Shown here: one piece after another, positions 1-9,113 of the stretch | Layout of the letters: the number at the start of each line of letters is the position of its first letter | Position numbering within the stretch: the stretch's first letter is position 1 | Origin: Desulfosporosinus orientis DSM 765 | GTDB taxonomy: Bacteria; Bacillota; Desulfitobacteriia; Desulfitobacteriales; Desulfitobacteriaceae | Direction: 5' to 3' | DNA: 64,000 nt | Assembly: GCF_000235605.1 (NCBI RefSeq) | Contig: NC_016584.1 | Coordinates: 3,150,001 to 3,214,000 of the forward strand | The notes under the pieces: generated by a model | Seen by the model: the letters and a program-made list of their open reading frames with translations, nothing else | Databases searched by the model: none | What the model was told of the DNA's origin: nothing | Program-made: the position numbers and the translations under genes

Positions 1-61
1 AATAGCAGGAATGGCAGCACTCCTGTTTCCTGTGAAGGAGGAGGCTGCCCATGAGAGGTAA
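1..61 (+). CDS. azlC: AzlC branched-chain amino acid exporter, C-terminal end (partial)
   Basis: The window opens inside a reading frame that ends at a TAA at 59-61 and contributes the last 19 residues, finishing VKEEAAHER. It overlaps the next gene, an AzlD homologue, by 11 bases, which is the usual azlC-azlD arrangement. The identity rests on that partner, since too little of the protein is visible to recognise the family directly. Confidence 0.55.
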   Translation, partial: IAGMAALLFPVKEEAAHER

Positions 62-356
62 TACCTATCTCTATATCCTGGTCATGGCGGGTGTTACCTA
101 TTTGATCAGACTCTTTCCTTTGCTTTTCATGCGTAAGGAAATCAAGAATGTATATCTCAAATCCTTCCTATATTATGTACCCTATGTCACCCTGGCGGTA
201 ATGACCTTTCCCGCGATCTTAAAGGCCACGGCAAGCCTGTGGTCCGCCCTGGCAGGATTCGGCACGGCCTTAATCCTGGCTTACCGGGGCGGCAGTCTGT
301 TCAAGGTTTCCCTCCTGGCATGTCTAACGGTCTTTATTATAGAGTTGATGGTTTAG
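51..356 (+). CDS. azlD: AzlD family small subunit of branched-chain amino acid exporter
   Basis: A 101-residue, very hydrophobic protein with about four membrane segments, matching the usual size and the N-terminal pattern of AzlD (YLIRLFPLLF). In this family AzlD is the small inner-membrane partner of AzlC in export of branched-chain amino acids and analogues. The ATG lies within the end of azlC and is preceded by GGAGGAGG, so translation is probably coupled. A strong hairpin terminator follows directly. Confidence 0.85.
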   Translation: MRGNTYLYILVMAGVTYLIRLFPLLFMRKEIKNVYLKSFLYYVPYVTLAVMTFPAILKATASLWSALAGFGTALILAYRGGSLFKVSLLACLTVFIIELMV

Positions 357-402
357 CAATAGAGAAGAGGCAAATTTGCGCCCTCGCTCTATTGCTTTTT
401 TT
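355..402 (+). terminator. Rho-independent terminator after azlD
   Basis: AGCAATAGAG at 355-364 pairs perfectly with CTCTATTGCT at 387-396 and is followed by a T run. It starts at the azlD stop codon and runs into the stop of the convergent etfA, so it may serve both strands. Confidence 0.8.
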
Positions 403-1591
403 AAGCGCTTAAAGAAACAGCCTGCAGTTGTTTGGCTAATACCGGCAGCACTTCTTTGATATCGGCGACAAGTCCGTAGTCAGCAACCTTAAAAATCGGG
501 GCATTCGGATCTGAATTGATGGCCACAATGCAACTGGAGTTCTGCATGCCGGCCAAATGCTGAATGGCGCCGGATATCCCACAGGCAATATAAAGTTTGG
601 GTTTAACTGTTTTGCCCGTTTGGCCGACTTGGTGGGCATGATCGATCCAGCCAGCCTCCACTGCAGCGCGGGAAGCGGCCACCGAGGCGCCCAGCATGTC
701 AGCTAGTTCGATTAATTTATGGAATCCTTCCTGTCCGCCAGCTCCGCGGCCCCCGGCTATAATAATTTCAGCATCTTCGATATTTATTGAGGCCTTTGCA
801 GCCTTAACTAACTCTATAACCTTGGAACGAATAACTTCAGGAGGAATATGATAAAGTTCTTCAATGATGTCCCCGCGTCGATTAGTGTCTAGAGGGAGCT
901 TTTGCATGACACCGGGACGGACGGTTGACATCTGAGGCCTATGATTAGGGCAAGCTATAGTAGCCATAAGGTTTCCCCCAAAGGCAGGACGTGTTTGCAG
1001 AATAATTTTCTCCTTTGGCTCTACAGCTAACTCGGTACAGTCTGCGGTTAATCCGGTTCCAAGACGCCGGGCCAGACGAGGGGCAAAATCTCTTCCGATA
1101 GTGGTAGCACCGAGCAGGACAGCCTCCGGTCGGTATTTTTTTATCAAATCCGCAAGCACATAGGTGTAGGGTTCGGTACGATAGTGGTTGAGATCGGGAT
1201 TATCCACAACGATAACTCTGTCTGCCCCATAGGCAATGAGTTCATTAGATATTATTTTAATGTGCTGGCCTAACAATACTGCGGTAACGCCGGTTTGCCG
1301 CTGTATCGCCAACTCGTTGGCAATACCCAAAAGTTCTAAGGCCACCTCGGAAAGTTTTCCTTGACGTTGTTCGGCAAAGACCCATATTCCATCGTAATTC
1401 TCCAGGTTGACGTTTGAAGTGGATTTTTCCTCTTCTAAGATAGCATTAAATTTACAAACTTCAGCACACGCACCACAGTTCGTACAGTTATCTTTAAATT
1501 GGGCTAGTTTATCGATAACCTCAATAGCTGCAAAAGGACACTGCCTTACGCAAAGCCCGCATCCTTTGCAGCGTTCGTTTAATAATATCAT
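401..1591 (-). CDS. etfA: Electron transfer flavoprotein alpha subunit with N-terminal 2x[4Fe-4S] domain
   Basis: A 396-residue EtfA. Residues 1-55 carry two ferredoxin-type motifs (CKGCGLCVRQC and CTNCGACAEVC). They are followed by the EtfA nucleotide-fold domain and the C-terminal FAD domain, with GGRGAGGQEG and an SGAIQHLAGM segment. EtfA proteins with this ferredoxin extension are known from anaerobes such as the CarE/LctC type, where the ETF partners an acyl-CoA or lactate dehydrogenase and some are electron-bifurcating. Here it is the last gene of acd-etfB-etfA, 26 bases after etfB, so it probably takes electrons from the acyl-CoA dehydrogenase next door and may exchange them with ferredoxin. 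Bifurcation is inference only. Confidence 0.93.
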   Translation of the reverse strand: MILLNERCKGCGLCVRQCPFAAIEVIDKLAQFKDNCTNCGACAEVCKFNAILEEEKSTSNVNLENYDGIWVFAEQRQGKLSEVALELLGIANELAIQRQTGVTAVLLGQHIKIISNELIAYGADRVIVVDNPDLNHYRTEPYTYVLADLIKKYRPEAVLLGATTIGRDFAPRLARRLGTGLTADCTELAVEPKEKIILQTRPAFGGNLMATIACPNHRPQMSTVRPGVMQKLPLDTNRRGDIIEELYHIPPEVIRSKVIELVKAAKASINIEDAEIIIAGGRGAGGQEGFHKLIELADMLGASVAASRAAVEAGWIDHAHQVGQTGKTVKPKLYIACGISGAIQHLAGMQNSSCIVAINSDPNAPIFKVADYGLVADIKEVLPVLAKQLQAVSLSA

Positions 1592-1617
1592 TTGCGAAAC
1601 CTCCTGCTGATAAATTA

Positions 1618-2430
1618 TTATTTAGCGGCATTTGAGACAACTAAATTGAGAAGTTGGCACTCTTTAAAGCACTCAATAAGTTTTTGGCACTTTTCAGTGT
1701 TAGAGCCTTCAAGTATTGTACAGGTCCGCTTCTGTTCAGGGACAAAGGTACGTCGTACCTGAGTTGGAGAGCCTTTCAGACCGAGATAATTGTAATCCGC
1801 ATTAACATCCTCTGCGCCCCATATTAAAATCCCTTGCTCGTTAGCACGCATGATGCCCCGAATTGAAGGATAACGCGGAGAATCAGGAGCTTTAAGAACA
1901 GTAAACAGAGCGGGGAGTTGGATGTCAACGATCTCGTGGCCATCTTCGATGGCGCGTTCAACACGACAGGTCTTGTCATCAAGAAGGGTAACATTTTGAA
2001 CATATGTCGCCTGGGGCAGACACAGGAGTTCAGCGATTTGCGGCCCAACCTGTGCAGTATCACCATCGATGGCTTGGCGACCTGCGAAAATCATGTCAAT
2101 ATCACCAATTTTTCCAATAGCCTGACTTAAGGCATAGGAGGTTGCCGCAGTATCGGCTCCCGCAAATGCTCTGTCGCTGAGCAGAATGGCTTGATCCGCT
2201 CCCATAGCAAGTGCTTCCAGGAGTGCATCTGCAGCTTGTGGAGGGCCCATGGATAAAACGACTACTTCTGCTCCATGCTGGTCTTTTAGGATTAAAGCTG
2301 TTTCTAAGGCATGACGATCTTCCGGATTAATAATGCTTGGTACTCCGGAACGAATGAGCGTCCCGGTTTTGGGATCGATTTTTACTTCATGAGTATCAGG
2401 GACTTGTTTTATGCAAACAATAATACGCAA
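1618..2430 (-). CDS. etfB: Electron transfer flavoprotein beta subunit
   Basis: A 270-residue EtfB starting RIIVCIKQVPDT and carrying the family signature around GRQAIDGDTAQVGPQIAE. It forms the heterodimer with the EtfA encoded next and carries electrons from acyl-CoA dehydrogenase in the cytoplasm. The start is a TTG preceded by AAGGAG about ten bases upstream. It follows the acyl-CoA dehydrogenase gene after only 14 bases, so the three genes form one operon read from the sigma-54 promoter at 3645-3661. Confidence 0.93.
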   Translation of the reverse strand: MRIIVCIKQVPDTHEVKIDPKTGTLIRSGVPSIINPEDRHALETALILKDQHGAEVVVLSMGPPQAADALLEALAMGADQAILLSDRAFAGADTAATSYALSQAIGKIGDIDMIFAGRQAIDGDTAQVGPQIAELLCLPQATYVQNVTLLDDKTCRVERAIEDGHEIVDIQLPALFTVLKAPDSPRYPSIRGIMRANEQGILIWGAEDVNADYNYLGLKGSPTQVRRTFVPEQKRTCTILEGSNTEKCQKLIECFKECQLLNLVVSNAAK

Positions 2431-2444
2431 ATTTATTCATCTCC

Positions 2445-3584
2445 TTATTTCAAAAGATTTGCTGCAATAACCAAACGTTGAACTTCGGAAGTTCCTTCGT
2501 AAAGCTCTGTGATTTTGGCATCACGCATAAAACGTTCAACAGGATAATCTTTGATATAGCCATAACCGCCATGAATCTGAACGGCCTTAATTGATTGCTG
2601 CATTGCTGTTTCAGATGCAAAAAGTTTGGCCATTGCAGCTTCAGTTGAAAAGGGACGCTTTTGATCTTTGTACCATGCAGCTTGATACGTCAAAAAACGA
2701 GCGGCTTTAATCTGAGTTGCCATATCTGCTAACATCCATTGGATAGCCTGCAGAGAACCAATAGGTTTGCCAAATTGCTCACGTTCTTTAGCATAACGAA
2801 CTGATGCGTCCAGACAAGCCTGAGCGATTCCCAGGGCTTGAGCAGCGATACCTATACGGCCGCCGTCAAGTGTTTGCATGGCGATTTTAAAACCTTCACC
2901 TTCTTGCCCCAGAAGGTTCTCCACAGGGATTTGGCAGTCATTAAAAATTAGTTCTGTGGTCGATGATGCCCGAATTCCCATTTTGTCTTCTTTTTTGCCA
3001 AATGAAAATCCTGGTGTACCCTTTTCCACGATAAAGGCGGCAATATTTTTAGTCCCTCTCTCCGGAGAAGTTTTGGCAAAGACAACGTAAGTGTCAGCTA
3101 TACCACCATTAGTAATAAAGATTTTGCTGCCGTTTAATCTATAGTAATCTTTTTGGCGGATTGCCGTTGTCTGCAGAGAACCCGCGTCTGTTCCGGCATT
3201 GGGCTCGGTAAGCCCGAATCCGCCAAGTTTTTCGCCACGAGCCAGCGGTATTAGAAAGAGCTCCTTTTGTTCTTCAGTACCAAATTGATAAATCGGATGA
3301 GAGCCTAAAGAAGTATGGGCGGAAACAATAACCCCTGTGGTTGCACAAACCCTGGATAGCTCTTCCACGGCAATGATATAACTAAGGGTATCGGCACCGC
3401 TGCCTTCATACTTCCTAGGAAAGGGGATTCCGAGTAAGTTATATTGAGCCATTTTTTTAACGACTTCCCAAGGAAATTCGCCGGTGGTATCCCGTTCAGC
3501 CGCTCCAGGTGCAACTTCGTTCTGAGCAAAAGTTCGAACCATTTGCTGAATCATTTTTTGTGATTGAGTAAGATTTAAATCCAT
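2445..3584 (-). CDS. acd: Acyl-CoA dehydrogenase, short-chain (butyryl-CoA type)
   Basis: A 379-residue FAD-dependent acyl-CoA dehydrogenase that oxidises acyl-CoA to enoyl-CoA and passes electrons to ETF. The visible signatures are [16 protein letters not shown], the FAD/substrate region [17 protein letters not shown], and the C-terminal [13 protein letters not shown], where the catalytic glutamate sits in this family. An in-frame TTG at 3632 would add 16 residues but lies only about three bases beyond the predicted transcription start. The ATG at 3584, preceded by GGGAG, is therefore the better start and matches the family N-terminus (MDLNLTQSQ). Close relatives act on butyryl-CoA; the real substrate is not fixed by sequence alone. 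Confidence 0.92.
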   Translation of the reverse strand: MDLNLTQSQKMIQQMVRTFAQNEVAPGAAERDTTGEFPWEVVKKMAQYNLLGIPFPRKYEGSGADTLSYIIAVEELSRVCATTGVIVSAHTSLGSHPIYQFGTEEQKELFLIPLARGEKLGGFGLTEPNAGTDAGSLQTTAIRQKDYYRLNGSKIFITNGGIADTYVVFAKTSPERGTKNIAAFIVEKGTPGFSFGKKEDKMGIRASSTTELIFNDCQIPVENLLGQEGEGFKIAMQTLDGGRIGIAAQALGIAQACLDASVRYAKEREQFGKPIGSLQAIQWMLADMATQIKAARFLTYQAAWYKDQKRPFSTEAAMAKLFASETAMQQSIKAVQIHGGYGYIKDYPVERFMRDAKITELYEGTSEVQRLVIAANLLK

Positions 3585-3644
3585 CTTGGTAAATACTCCC
3601 TTCTGCTTGCGGGCAATTCTCTTATTCGACAAAAAACTTCTTTA

Positions 3645-3661
3645 TGCAAAAATTATGCCAA
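3645..3661 (-). promoter_or_regulatory. Sigma-54 promoter of acd-etfB-etfA
   Basis: Read on the minus strand, TTGGCATAATTTTTGCA matches the -24/-12 consensus with GG and GC exactly 12 bases apart. The predicted start is near 3635, giving a leader of about 50 bases before the ATG at 3584. Confidence 0.8.
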
Positions 3662-3696
3662 ACATGAGTAAGGAACTTTGAAGCTTGAATATGTAA

Positions 3697-3743
3697 ATAC
3701 TTGTCGTATAATGACGTATTAAGAGTTTCGAGATAATTTCTCG
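3697..3743. promoter_or_regulatory. Candidate activator sites between acd and the activator gene
   Basis: Two dyads lie in the divergent gap. One runs 3697-3719, with ATAC and GTC mirrored by GAC and GTAT around a short centre. The other runs 3729-3743, with CGAGA and TCTCG around TAATT. Both sit 40-90 bases upstream of the sigma-54 promoter, where enhancer sites are expected. Neither resembles the three sites at 5175-5294, so the assignment is tentative. Confidence 0.35.
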
Positions 3744-3774
3744 TTTGCCGCAAAATCTTCAAGGAGGACGAACT

Positions 3775-5172
3775 ATGTATAATGTTACCGAATTGGAAGA
3801 GGTCCGAAAAAAACTGAAAGACACGGAAAAGTGGAAAAATATCTTAACAACCGTCCTGGATACTGCCTATGAGGGAATTGTAATTGTCGATGAGAAGGGT
3901 TATGTAACAACCTTTAACGAAGCTTATGAAAACTTTATAGGGGTTAAGCGGGAAGAGATGATTGGCCGTCCGGTAGAAGAAGTTGTGGAAAATACACGGC
4001 TGCATATCGTCGTTAAAACAGGAAAACCTGAAATACGGCAGGTTCAACGGATTAAGGGGCATGATATGATTTGTGACCGAATCCCTATCCGCGAGGGGAA
4101 TAAAATTATTGGTGCAGTCGGTAAAGTACTTTTTAGGGATGTTTCAGAAATTGATCAGTTACAAGAGCAAACTCGCCGTTTAAAGCAAGAACTGGAGTAT
4201 TACAAAGGCAGATTGCGGCGTCAGCAATCACAGGCCCGTTACTCAATCAAAAATATTATTGGCAAAAGCAAAGCAATTTCTGACTTGAAAGTTATGGTTA
4301 ATAAAGCAGCCTCAAGCCGTTCTACAGTGCTGCTTAGGGGAGAAAGCGGGACAGGTAAAGAACTTTTCGCCCACGCGATTCATAGTTCCTCACCTTTCTT
4401 TACCAAGCCATTTATTAAAGTAAATTGTGCCGCTATACCGGAAAACTTATTGGAATCTGAATTATTTGGTTATGAAGAAGGCGCTTTTACAGGGGCCAAA
4501 AAAGGCGGCAAAATCGGGAAATTCGAGCAGGCGGAGGGCGGAAGTATCTTTCTTGATGAGATAGGGGATATGCCCTTGAGCATGCAGGTCAAGCTTTTAC
4601 GTGTTTTACAGGAGAAAGAGGTAGAACGGGTTGGCGGGACGAAAACAATTAAAATAAATACCCGTGTCATTGCTGCCACAAATTGTGAACTTGAAAGACT
4701 TGTTGGTGATGGAAAGTTTCGACAGGATCTCTTTTATCGGTTAAACGTTGTTAGTTTAGAAATACCGGCGCTGCGCCATAGACCTGAAGATATTGGAATA
4801 TTAATTGAGCATTTTCTGGATAAGCTCGGAACAGTTCTTGGCTGCGGACGTAAAAAAGTTAGTTCGGATGCCTTAAAAATCCTCTTAAATCATAGTTGGC
4901 CAGGGAATATCCGCGAATTAGAAAATGTATTGGAACGAGCATTAAATATGGTCGATGGTAATGAAATATTACCTCGACATTTGCCGGATTACCTTATAGA
5001 GAACCATGATGGAGTTCCAATAGTAACGTTAAAAGAGGCTCTTGCCAAAAAAGAAAGTGAGATGCTCAAAAAAGCTCTCGAAACTACGAAAGGAAATGTT
5101 ATTGAAGCGGCCCGTCTTTTAAGTTTAAGTAAATCTAGCTTTTATGAAAAAATGTCCCGATACGGACTTTGA
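3775..5172 (+). CDS. Sigma-54-dependent activator with PAS sensor domain
   Basis: A 465-residue enhancer-binding protein. A PAS domain spans about residues 15-125 and a short coiled linker about 130-160. The AAA+ domain shows Walker A GESGTGKELFA, the sigma-54 contact loop GAFTGA and Walker B GGSIFLDEIGD, and a Fis-type helix-turn-helix closes the protein (NVIEAARLLSLSKSSFYEKM). A TTG at 3745 is in frame, but the ATG at 3775 has AAGGAGG eight bases upstream and is preferred. It sits between two operons with sigma-54 promoters and is the obvious candidate to activate both. The ligand sensed by the PAS domain is unknown. Confidence 0.93.
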   Translation: MYNVTELEEVRKKLKDTEKWKNILTTVLDTAYEGIVIVDEKGYVTTFNEAYENFIGVKREEMIGRPVEEVVENTRLHIVVKTGKPEIRQVQRIKGHDMICDRIPIREGNKIIGAVGKVLFRDVSEIDQLQEQTRRLKQELEYYKGRLRRQQSQARYSIKNIIGKSKAISDLKVMVNKAASSRSTVLLRGESGTGKELFAHAIHSSSPFFTKPFIKVNCAAIPENLLESELFGYEEGAFTGAKKGGKIGKFEQAEGGSIFLDEIGDMPLSMQVKLLRVLQEKEVERVGGTKTIKINTRVIAATNCELERLVGDGKFRQDLFYRLNVVSLEIPALRHRPEDIGILIEHFLDKLGTVLGCGRKKVSSDALKILLNHSWPGNIRELENVLERALNMVDGNEILPRHLPDYLIENHDGVPIVTLKEALAKKESEMLKKALETTKGNVIEAARLLSLSKSSFYEKMSRYGL

Positions 5173-5174
5173 AA

Positions 5175-5294
5175 TTCCAGATTTGTGGAAATTCAGTCCG
5201 GAATTGCGGAATAACTGCTAGAAGTCTATATATTCAGTATTTGCCCATGTATATAAACAAAAGGAAGCTTTCATGTTTTTCCGGATTTCCGGAA
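5175..5294. promoter_or_regulatory. Three 16-bp dyad sites, probable enhancers for the sigma-54 activator
   Basis: Three sites share the pattern KTCC-N8-GGAA: TTCCAGATTTGTGGAA at 5175-5190, GTCCGGAATTGCGGAA at 5196-5211 and TTCCGGATTTCCGGAA at 5279-5294. The first two are centred 21 bp apart, two helical turns, and the third lies about 60 bp upstream of the -24 element. Position and repetition fit enhancer sites for the activator encoded just upstream. Confidence 0.7.
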
Positions 5295-5303
5295 TTGCAA
5301 ACT

Positions 5304-5348
5304 AGGAAACCTGCTGATTTATCTAGTCGACAGGTTTCTCTTTTTTTT
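5304..5348 (+). terminator. Terminator after the activator gene
   Basis: GGAAACCTG at 5305-5313 pairs with CAGGTTTCT at 5331-5339 (one G-T pair), followed by eight T residues. It separates the activator transcript from the sigma-54 promoter that begins inside the T run. Confidence 0.7.
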
Positions 5349-5363
5349 GGCATGGTTTTTGCT
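5347..5363 (+). promoter_or_regulatory. Sigma-54 promoter of the CoA-transferase operon
   Basis: TTGGCATGGTTTTTGCT has GG at 5349-5350 and GC at 5361-5362, the exact -24/-12 spacing. The predicted start is near 5373, giving a long leader of about 140 bases before the GTG at 5511. Confidence 0.82.
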
Positions 5364-5384
5364 ATTTAGAATATTCGAATTCCA

Positions 5385-5465
5385 AACATCAAGAAATTTG
5401 ACGAATAATAGAGGAATAAAAGGGGGGTGTACTAGCCTTGGCTTCTTTACAAATTTCTTGATGTT
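5385..5465 (+). repeat. 16-bp perfect inverted repeat in the operon leader
   Basis: AACATCAAGAAATTTG at 5385-5400 is perfectly mirrored at 5450-5465, with 49 bases between. Both arms lie in the untranslated leader downstream of the sigma-54 start. The loop holds a G-rich AGGGGGGTG followed by a seven-codon TTG-started frame (5438-5461). The role is unknown; it could be an RNA switch, a stability element or an operator. Confidence 0.6.
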
Positions 5466-5510
5466 GATCATGTCCAAGCGGCTAAGCAGAAACGGAGGAG
5501 AAGATAGGAC

Positions 5511-7085
5511 GTGAAAAAACAGTTTGTGTCAGCAGATAAGGCAGTAGAGCTAATTCCACACGGCAGTACCGTAGCAATTGATGGTTTTGTCGGGATTGGC
5601 CATCCGGAAGAACTGACCGAAGCATTGGAAAAGAGGTTCCTGGAAACGGGTGAACCACGGAATTTAACGTTGGTTTATGCTGCCGGGCAAGGAGACGGGC
5701 GGGACAAAGGGTTAAACCATCTAGCCCATGAGGGATTGCTGAAACGTGTCATTGGCGGTCATTGGAATTTAGCTCCTAAGTTAGGAAAAATGGCAGTTGA
5801 AGAAAAAATTGAAGCATACAATTTTCCCCAAGGTGTAATTTCCCACTTATTCCGGGATATCGCCGCAGGCAAACCTGGAACTTTGACTCATGTAGGGTTG
5901 GATACCTTTGTCGATCCCCGTTTGGGCGGGGGAAGATTAAACAAAGTTACCCAAGAAAATTTAGTTGAACTTTTACCGGTCCAAGGTAAAGACTATTTGC
6001 TTTATCATAGTTTTCCAATTGAAGTTGCACTTTTACGGGGTACGACGTCTGATGAGGATGGAAATATATCTCTTGAGAAAGAAGCCTTAACCTTGGAGGT
6101 ACTTTCTATTGCTCAGGCAGTAAAAAATAATGGGGGCCTTGTTATTGTACAGGTTGAAAGGGTTGTTCGGCGCGGTACTATGAACCCCCGGGAAGTGATC
6201 ATTCCTGGAATTTTGGTTGATGTGATTGTCAAAGCTAATCCTGACAAGCATATGCAGTCATTTGCAGAACAATATAACCCTGCTTACAGTGGAGAACTGC
6301 GCTTACCCCTCTCTCAACTTGAAACGATACCTCTTGATGAACGAAAAATTATTGCTCGCAGAGCTTATATGGAACTTAGCCCTGGAGCTGTCGTAAACCT
6401 GGGTATTGGAATGCCTGAAGGGGTAGCAGCCGTCGCAGCTGAAGAGGGAACCTTAGATGAACTAATCCTGACGTTGGAATCTGGAGGAATCGGAGGGGTT
6501 CCTGCAGGCGGCTTAAGTTTTGGTGCCAGCTTTAATCCGGATTGTATTGTCGATCAACCGTACCAATTTGATTTTTATGACGGCGGCGGGCTTGATATAG
6601 CATTTCTGGGAATGGCCCAAGCGGACGCCCAAGGTAATGTCAATGTCAGCAAGTTTGGGCCGAGAATTGCCGGTGCCGGTGGGTTTATCAACATCACCCA
6701 GAATGCCCAAAAAGTAGTATTCTGTGGGACTTTTACTGCCGGTGGACTCGAAGTAGAGGTTAATGAGGGTAACCTAAACATCATTAAAGAGGGGAAAATT
6801 CCGAAATTTATAGAAGCGGTAGAACAGATTACCTTCAGCGGTCATTATGCGAGGAAGAATGGCAAGAAAGTAATCTATATTACTGAACGGGCTGTATTCT
6901 CACTGAGTGAAGAAGGTCTGGTCCTTGAAGAAATTGCCCCGGGGATTGATGTGGAAAAAGATGTGTTAGCGCTAATGAGTCCCCGTCCCGGAATCTCATC
7001 TGAACTGAGAGAAATGGATGGCCGGATTTTTAGCCTTGGCTTAATGAAATCTGAAAAAACGTATGTGGAGTGTGTTGCAAAATGA
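5511..7085 (+). CDS. Acyl-CoA:acetate/acetoacetate CoA-transferase (Pct/YdiF family)
   Basis: A 524-residue family I CoA-transferase with both domains fused, the same length as propionate CoA-transferase. The likely catalytic glutamate is Glu323 in [10 protein letters not shown], next to the conserved glycine-rich [13 protein letters not shown] segment. It would activate a short-chain acid by transferring CoA from an acyl-CoA donor. The start is GTG at 5511, with a GGAGGAG site. As first gene of an operon with reductase, thiolase, permease and hydratase, its acceptor is probably butyrate, 3-hydroxybutyrate or acetoacetate. It is paralogous to the protein at 48384, but lies in a different pathway. 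Confidence 0.9.
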   Translation: MKKQFVSADKAVELIPHGSTVAIDGFVGIGHPEELTEALEKRFLETGEPRNLTLVYAAGQGDGRDKGLNHLAHEGLLKRVIGGHWNLAPKLGKMAVEEKIEAYNFPQGVISHLFRDIAAGKPGTLTHVGLDTFVDPRLGGGRLNKVTQENLVELLPVQGKDYLLYHSFPIEVALLRGTTSDEDGNISLEKEALTLEVLSIAQAVKNNGGLVIVQVERVVRRGTMNPREVIIPGILVDVIVKANPDKHMQSFAEQYNPAYSGELRLPLSQLETIPLDERKIIARRAYMELSPGAVVNLGIGMPEGVAAVAAEEGTLDELILTLESGGIGGVPAGGLSFGASFNPDCIVDQPYQFDFYDGGGLDIAFLGMAQADAQGNVNVSKFGPRIAGAGGFINITQNAQKVVFCGTFTAGGLEVEVNEGNLNIIKEGKIPKFIEAVEQITFSGHYARKNGKKVIYITERAVFSLSEEGLVLEEIAPGIDVEKDVLALMSPRPGISSELREMDGRIFSLGLMKSEKTYVECVAK

Positions 7086-7828
7086 GAACCAAAGATCGCG
7101 TTACTTTGATAACCGGTGCCGGCCAAGGTTTGGGAAAAGCCATAGCAATGACCTTTGCCCGTGAAGGAGCAAAACTGGCAATCAATGATGTTCGCTTCAA
7201 TGAAAATCAAGCCCTTGAAACGGTTGCAGAATTGAGAGAACTGGGCGTAGAAGCAGAACTTTTTCTTGCAGATGTGAGTAATGAAGCTGAAGTTGAAGAG
7301 ATGGCTAAGAAGGTTTTGGAACGCTTCGGTCGTATTGACATTTTGGTTAATAATGCAGGAATTAATCGGGACGGTTTAGTCCATAAAGGGGATAAAACGA
7401 AGTGGGACGCAGTCATGGCAGTCAATCTTACCGGGCCTTTCCTCTGCACCAAAACAGTTTTACCTGCCATGCGCCAGCAAAAATATGGCCGGATTGTCAA
7501 TATTTCTTCAGTAACCGCCAGAACCGGTGTAGCTGGAACAGGATATTACGCAACGGCTAAGACGGGATTGATTGGACTAACGAAAATAACAGCTGCAGAA
7601 AATGCCAATAAAGGCATTACAGTCAATGCAGTTGCTCCCGGCTATATTAAAACCTCCATGATGACGAATTATCCGGAAGATGTCATTAACGGAATTATTG
7701 CTAAAATTCCAGTTGGGCGTTTTGCCGAACCTCAAGAGATAGCGGAAGCGGTGCTCTTTCTTGCCGAGGACTCTTCTGGTTATGTAACAGGCTCTGTCTT
7801 AGATATCAACGGTGGTTTCCATTTTTAA
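7082..7828 (+). CDS. SDR family 3-oxoacyl/acetoacetyl-CoA reductase (FabG/PhaB-like)
   Basis: A 248-residue short-chain dehydrogenase. It shows the cofactor motif [12 protein letters not shown], and the catalytic Ser with YYATAK (YxxxK). FabG/PhaB proteins interconvert 3-ketoacyl and (R)-3-hydroxyacyl thioesters with NAD(P)H. The ATG at 7082 overlaps the CoA-transferase stop as ATGA, implying translational coupling; an upstream in-frame start at 7070 has no such logic. Beside an (R)-specific hydratase and a thiolase, it most likely oxidises (R)-3-hydroxybutyryl-CoA to acetoacetyl-CoA in this operon. Stereochemistry is inferred from the family. Confidence 0.88.
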   Translation: MRTKDRVTLITGAGQGLGKAIAMTFAREGAKLAINDVRFNENQALETVAELRELGVEAELFLADVSNEAEVEEMAKKVLERFGRIDILVNNAGINRDGLVHKGDKTKWDAVMAVNLTGPFLCTKTVLPAMRQQKYGRIVNISSVTARTGVAGTGYYATAKTGLIGLTKITAAENANKGITVNAVAPGYIKTSMMTNYPEDVINGIIAKIPVGRFAEPQEIAEAVLFLAEDSSGYVTGSVLDINGGFHF

Positions 7829-7905
7829 GCACGGGATGCTTATAAGCACTGGTGACTGGAAATTACCTTATTTTGAGTTTGTTTTTAGTAATGAGGAGGA
7901 AAATT

Positions 7906-9084
7906 ATGCGACAAGCAGTAATCGTAAGTGCTGTAAGGACACCCATTGGCAATTTTGAAGGAGCTTTAGCTCAGATACCCGCAGCTGAACTTGGAGCTAT
8001 TGTCATCAAGGAAGCGATAATGCGTGCCGGCCTTAAGCTTGACCAAGTCGAAGAAGTGATTATGGGGAATGTGTTATCGGCAGCCCAAGGACAAAATCCC
8101 GCTCGTCAAGCTGCAATGAAATCAGGGGTTCCCCAGGAAGTTCCTGCCTGGACAGTAAGTAAAGTTTGCGGATCCGGCTTAAAAGCTGTGATCTGTGCGG
8201 CACAGGCGATTCTGAGCAACGATGCAGATATTATCGTCGCCGGTGGAATGGAAAGCATGTCCCAGGCGAGTTATGCCTTGCCTAAAGCCCGGAGCGGTTA
8301 TCGCATGGGTAATAATACAGTAGTTGATACTATGATCAATGATGGTTTGACGGATGCCTTCCATAATATCCATATGGGGGTTACCGCAGAAAATATTGCT
8401 GAACAATATGGTATTTCCCGTGAAGACCAGGACAAGTATGCAGTTTCCAGCCAAAACCGAGCCGAAACTGCAATTATGTCGGGAAAATTTGCAGATGAAA
8501 TCGTCACGGTCCCTGTCCCGCAGCGTAAGGGCGAGACAATCCTGGTTAATCAAGACGAATTTCCTCGTTTCGGTGCTAGCTATGATGGGTTAGCTAAATT
8601 GAGGCCGGCATTTAAAAAGGATGGTACCGTGACAGCGGGAAATGCTTCCGGAATCAATGACGGTGCAGCGGCTGTCGTAGTCATGTCTATGGAAAAGGCA
8701 GAGGAACTTGGTTTAACTCCGCTGGCAGCTATTACTTCGTGGGCCTCCGCCGGAGTGGACCCGCTGATTATGGGAACCGGCCCAATTCCTGCTTCGCGAA
8801 AAGCGTTAGCAAAGGCTAACCTTAAGATTGAAGACATCGATCTTGTTGAAGCCAATGAGGCCTTTGCATCTCAAACTTTAAGTGTGGCCAGGGAACTACA
8901 ACTTGATGCCGGCAAAACCAACATCAATGGCGGAGCTATTGCGTTAGGACATCCTATTGGTGCTTCAGGAACACGAGTGTTGGTCACATTACTTCATGAA
9001 ATGAAAAAGCAGCAGGTCAAACGCGGCTTGGCAACACTGTGCATTGGCGGCGGTCAAGGTATAGCTATTATAGTACAAAGATAA
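7906..9084 (+). CDS. Acetyl-CoA C-acetyltransferase (thiolase)
   Basis: A 392-residue thiolase. The acylated cysteine is Cys88 in [10 protein letters not shown], followed by the GHPIGASG histidine motif and the C-terminal CIGGGQG cysteine. It cleaves acetoacetyl-CoA with CoA to two acetyl-CoA, or runs in reverse. The ATG at 7906 has GAGGAGG seven bases upstream; the in-frame start at 7852 lacks a site and would add a non-family extension. It is the third gene of the sigma-54 operon. A second thiolase of a different type is at 24823. Confidence 0.95.
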   Translation: MRQAVIVSAVRTPIGNFEGALAQIPAAELGAIVIKEAIMRAGLKLDQVEEVIMGNVLSAAQGQNPARQAAMKSGVPQEVPAWTVSKVCGSGLKAVICAAQAILSNDADIIVAGGMESMSQASYALPKARSGYRMGNNTVVDTMINDGLTDAFHNIHMGVTAENIAEQYGISREDQDKYAVSSQNRAETAIMSGKFADEIVTVPVPQRKGETILVNQDEFPRFGASYDGLAKLRPAFKKDGTVTAGNASGINDGAAAVVVMSMEKAEELGLTPLAAITSWASAGVDPLIMGTGPIPASRKALAKANLKIEDIDLVEANEAFASQTLSVARELQLDAGKTNINGGAIALGHPIGASGTRVLVTLLHEMKKQQVKRGLATLCIGGGQGIAIIVQR

Positions 9085-9113
9085 TAAAAGATTTTAAATG
9101 AAGGGGGATTAAT

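Noticed and set aside
5169-5369. A 66-codon frame after the first sigma-54 activator
   Set aside because: It runs through enhancer-like dyads, a terminator and a sigma-54 promoter, so it is not a gene.
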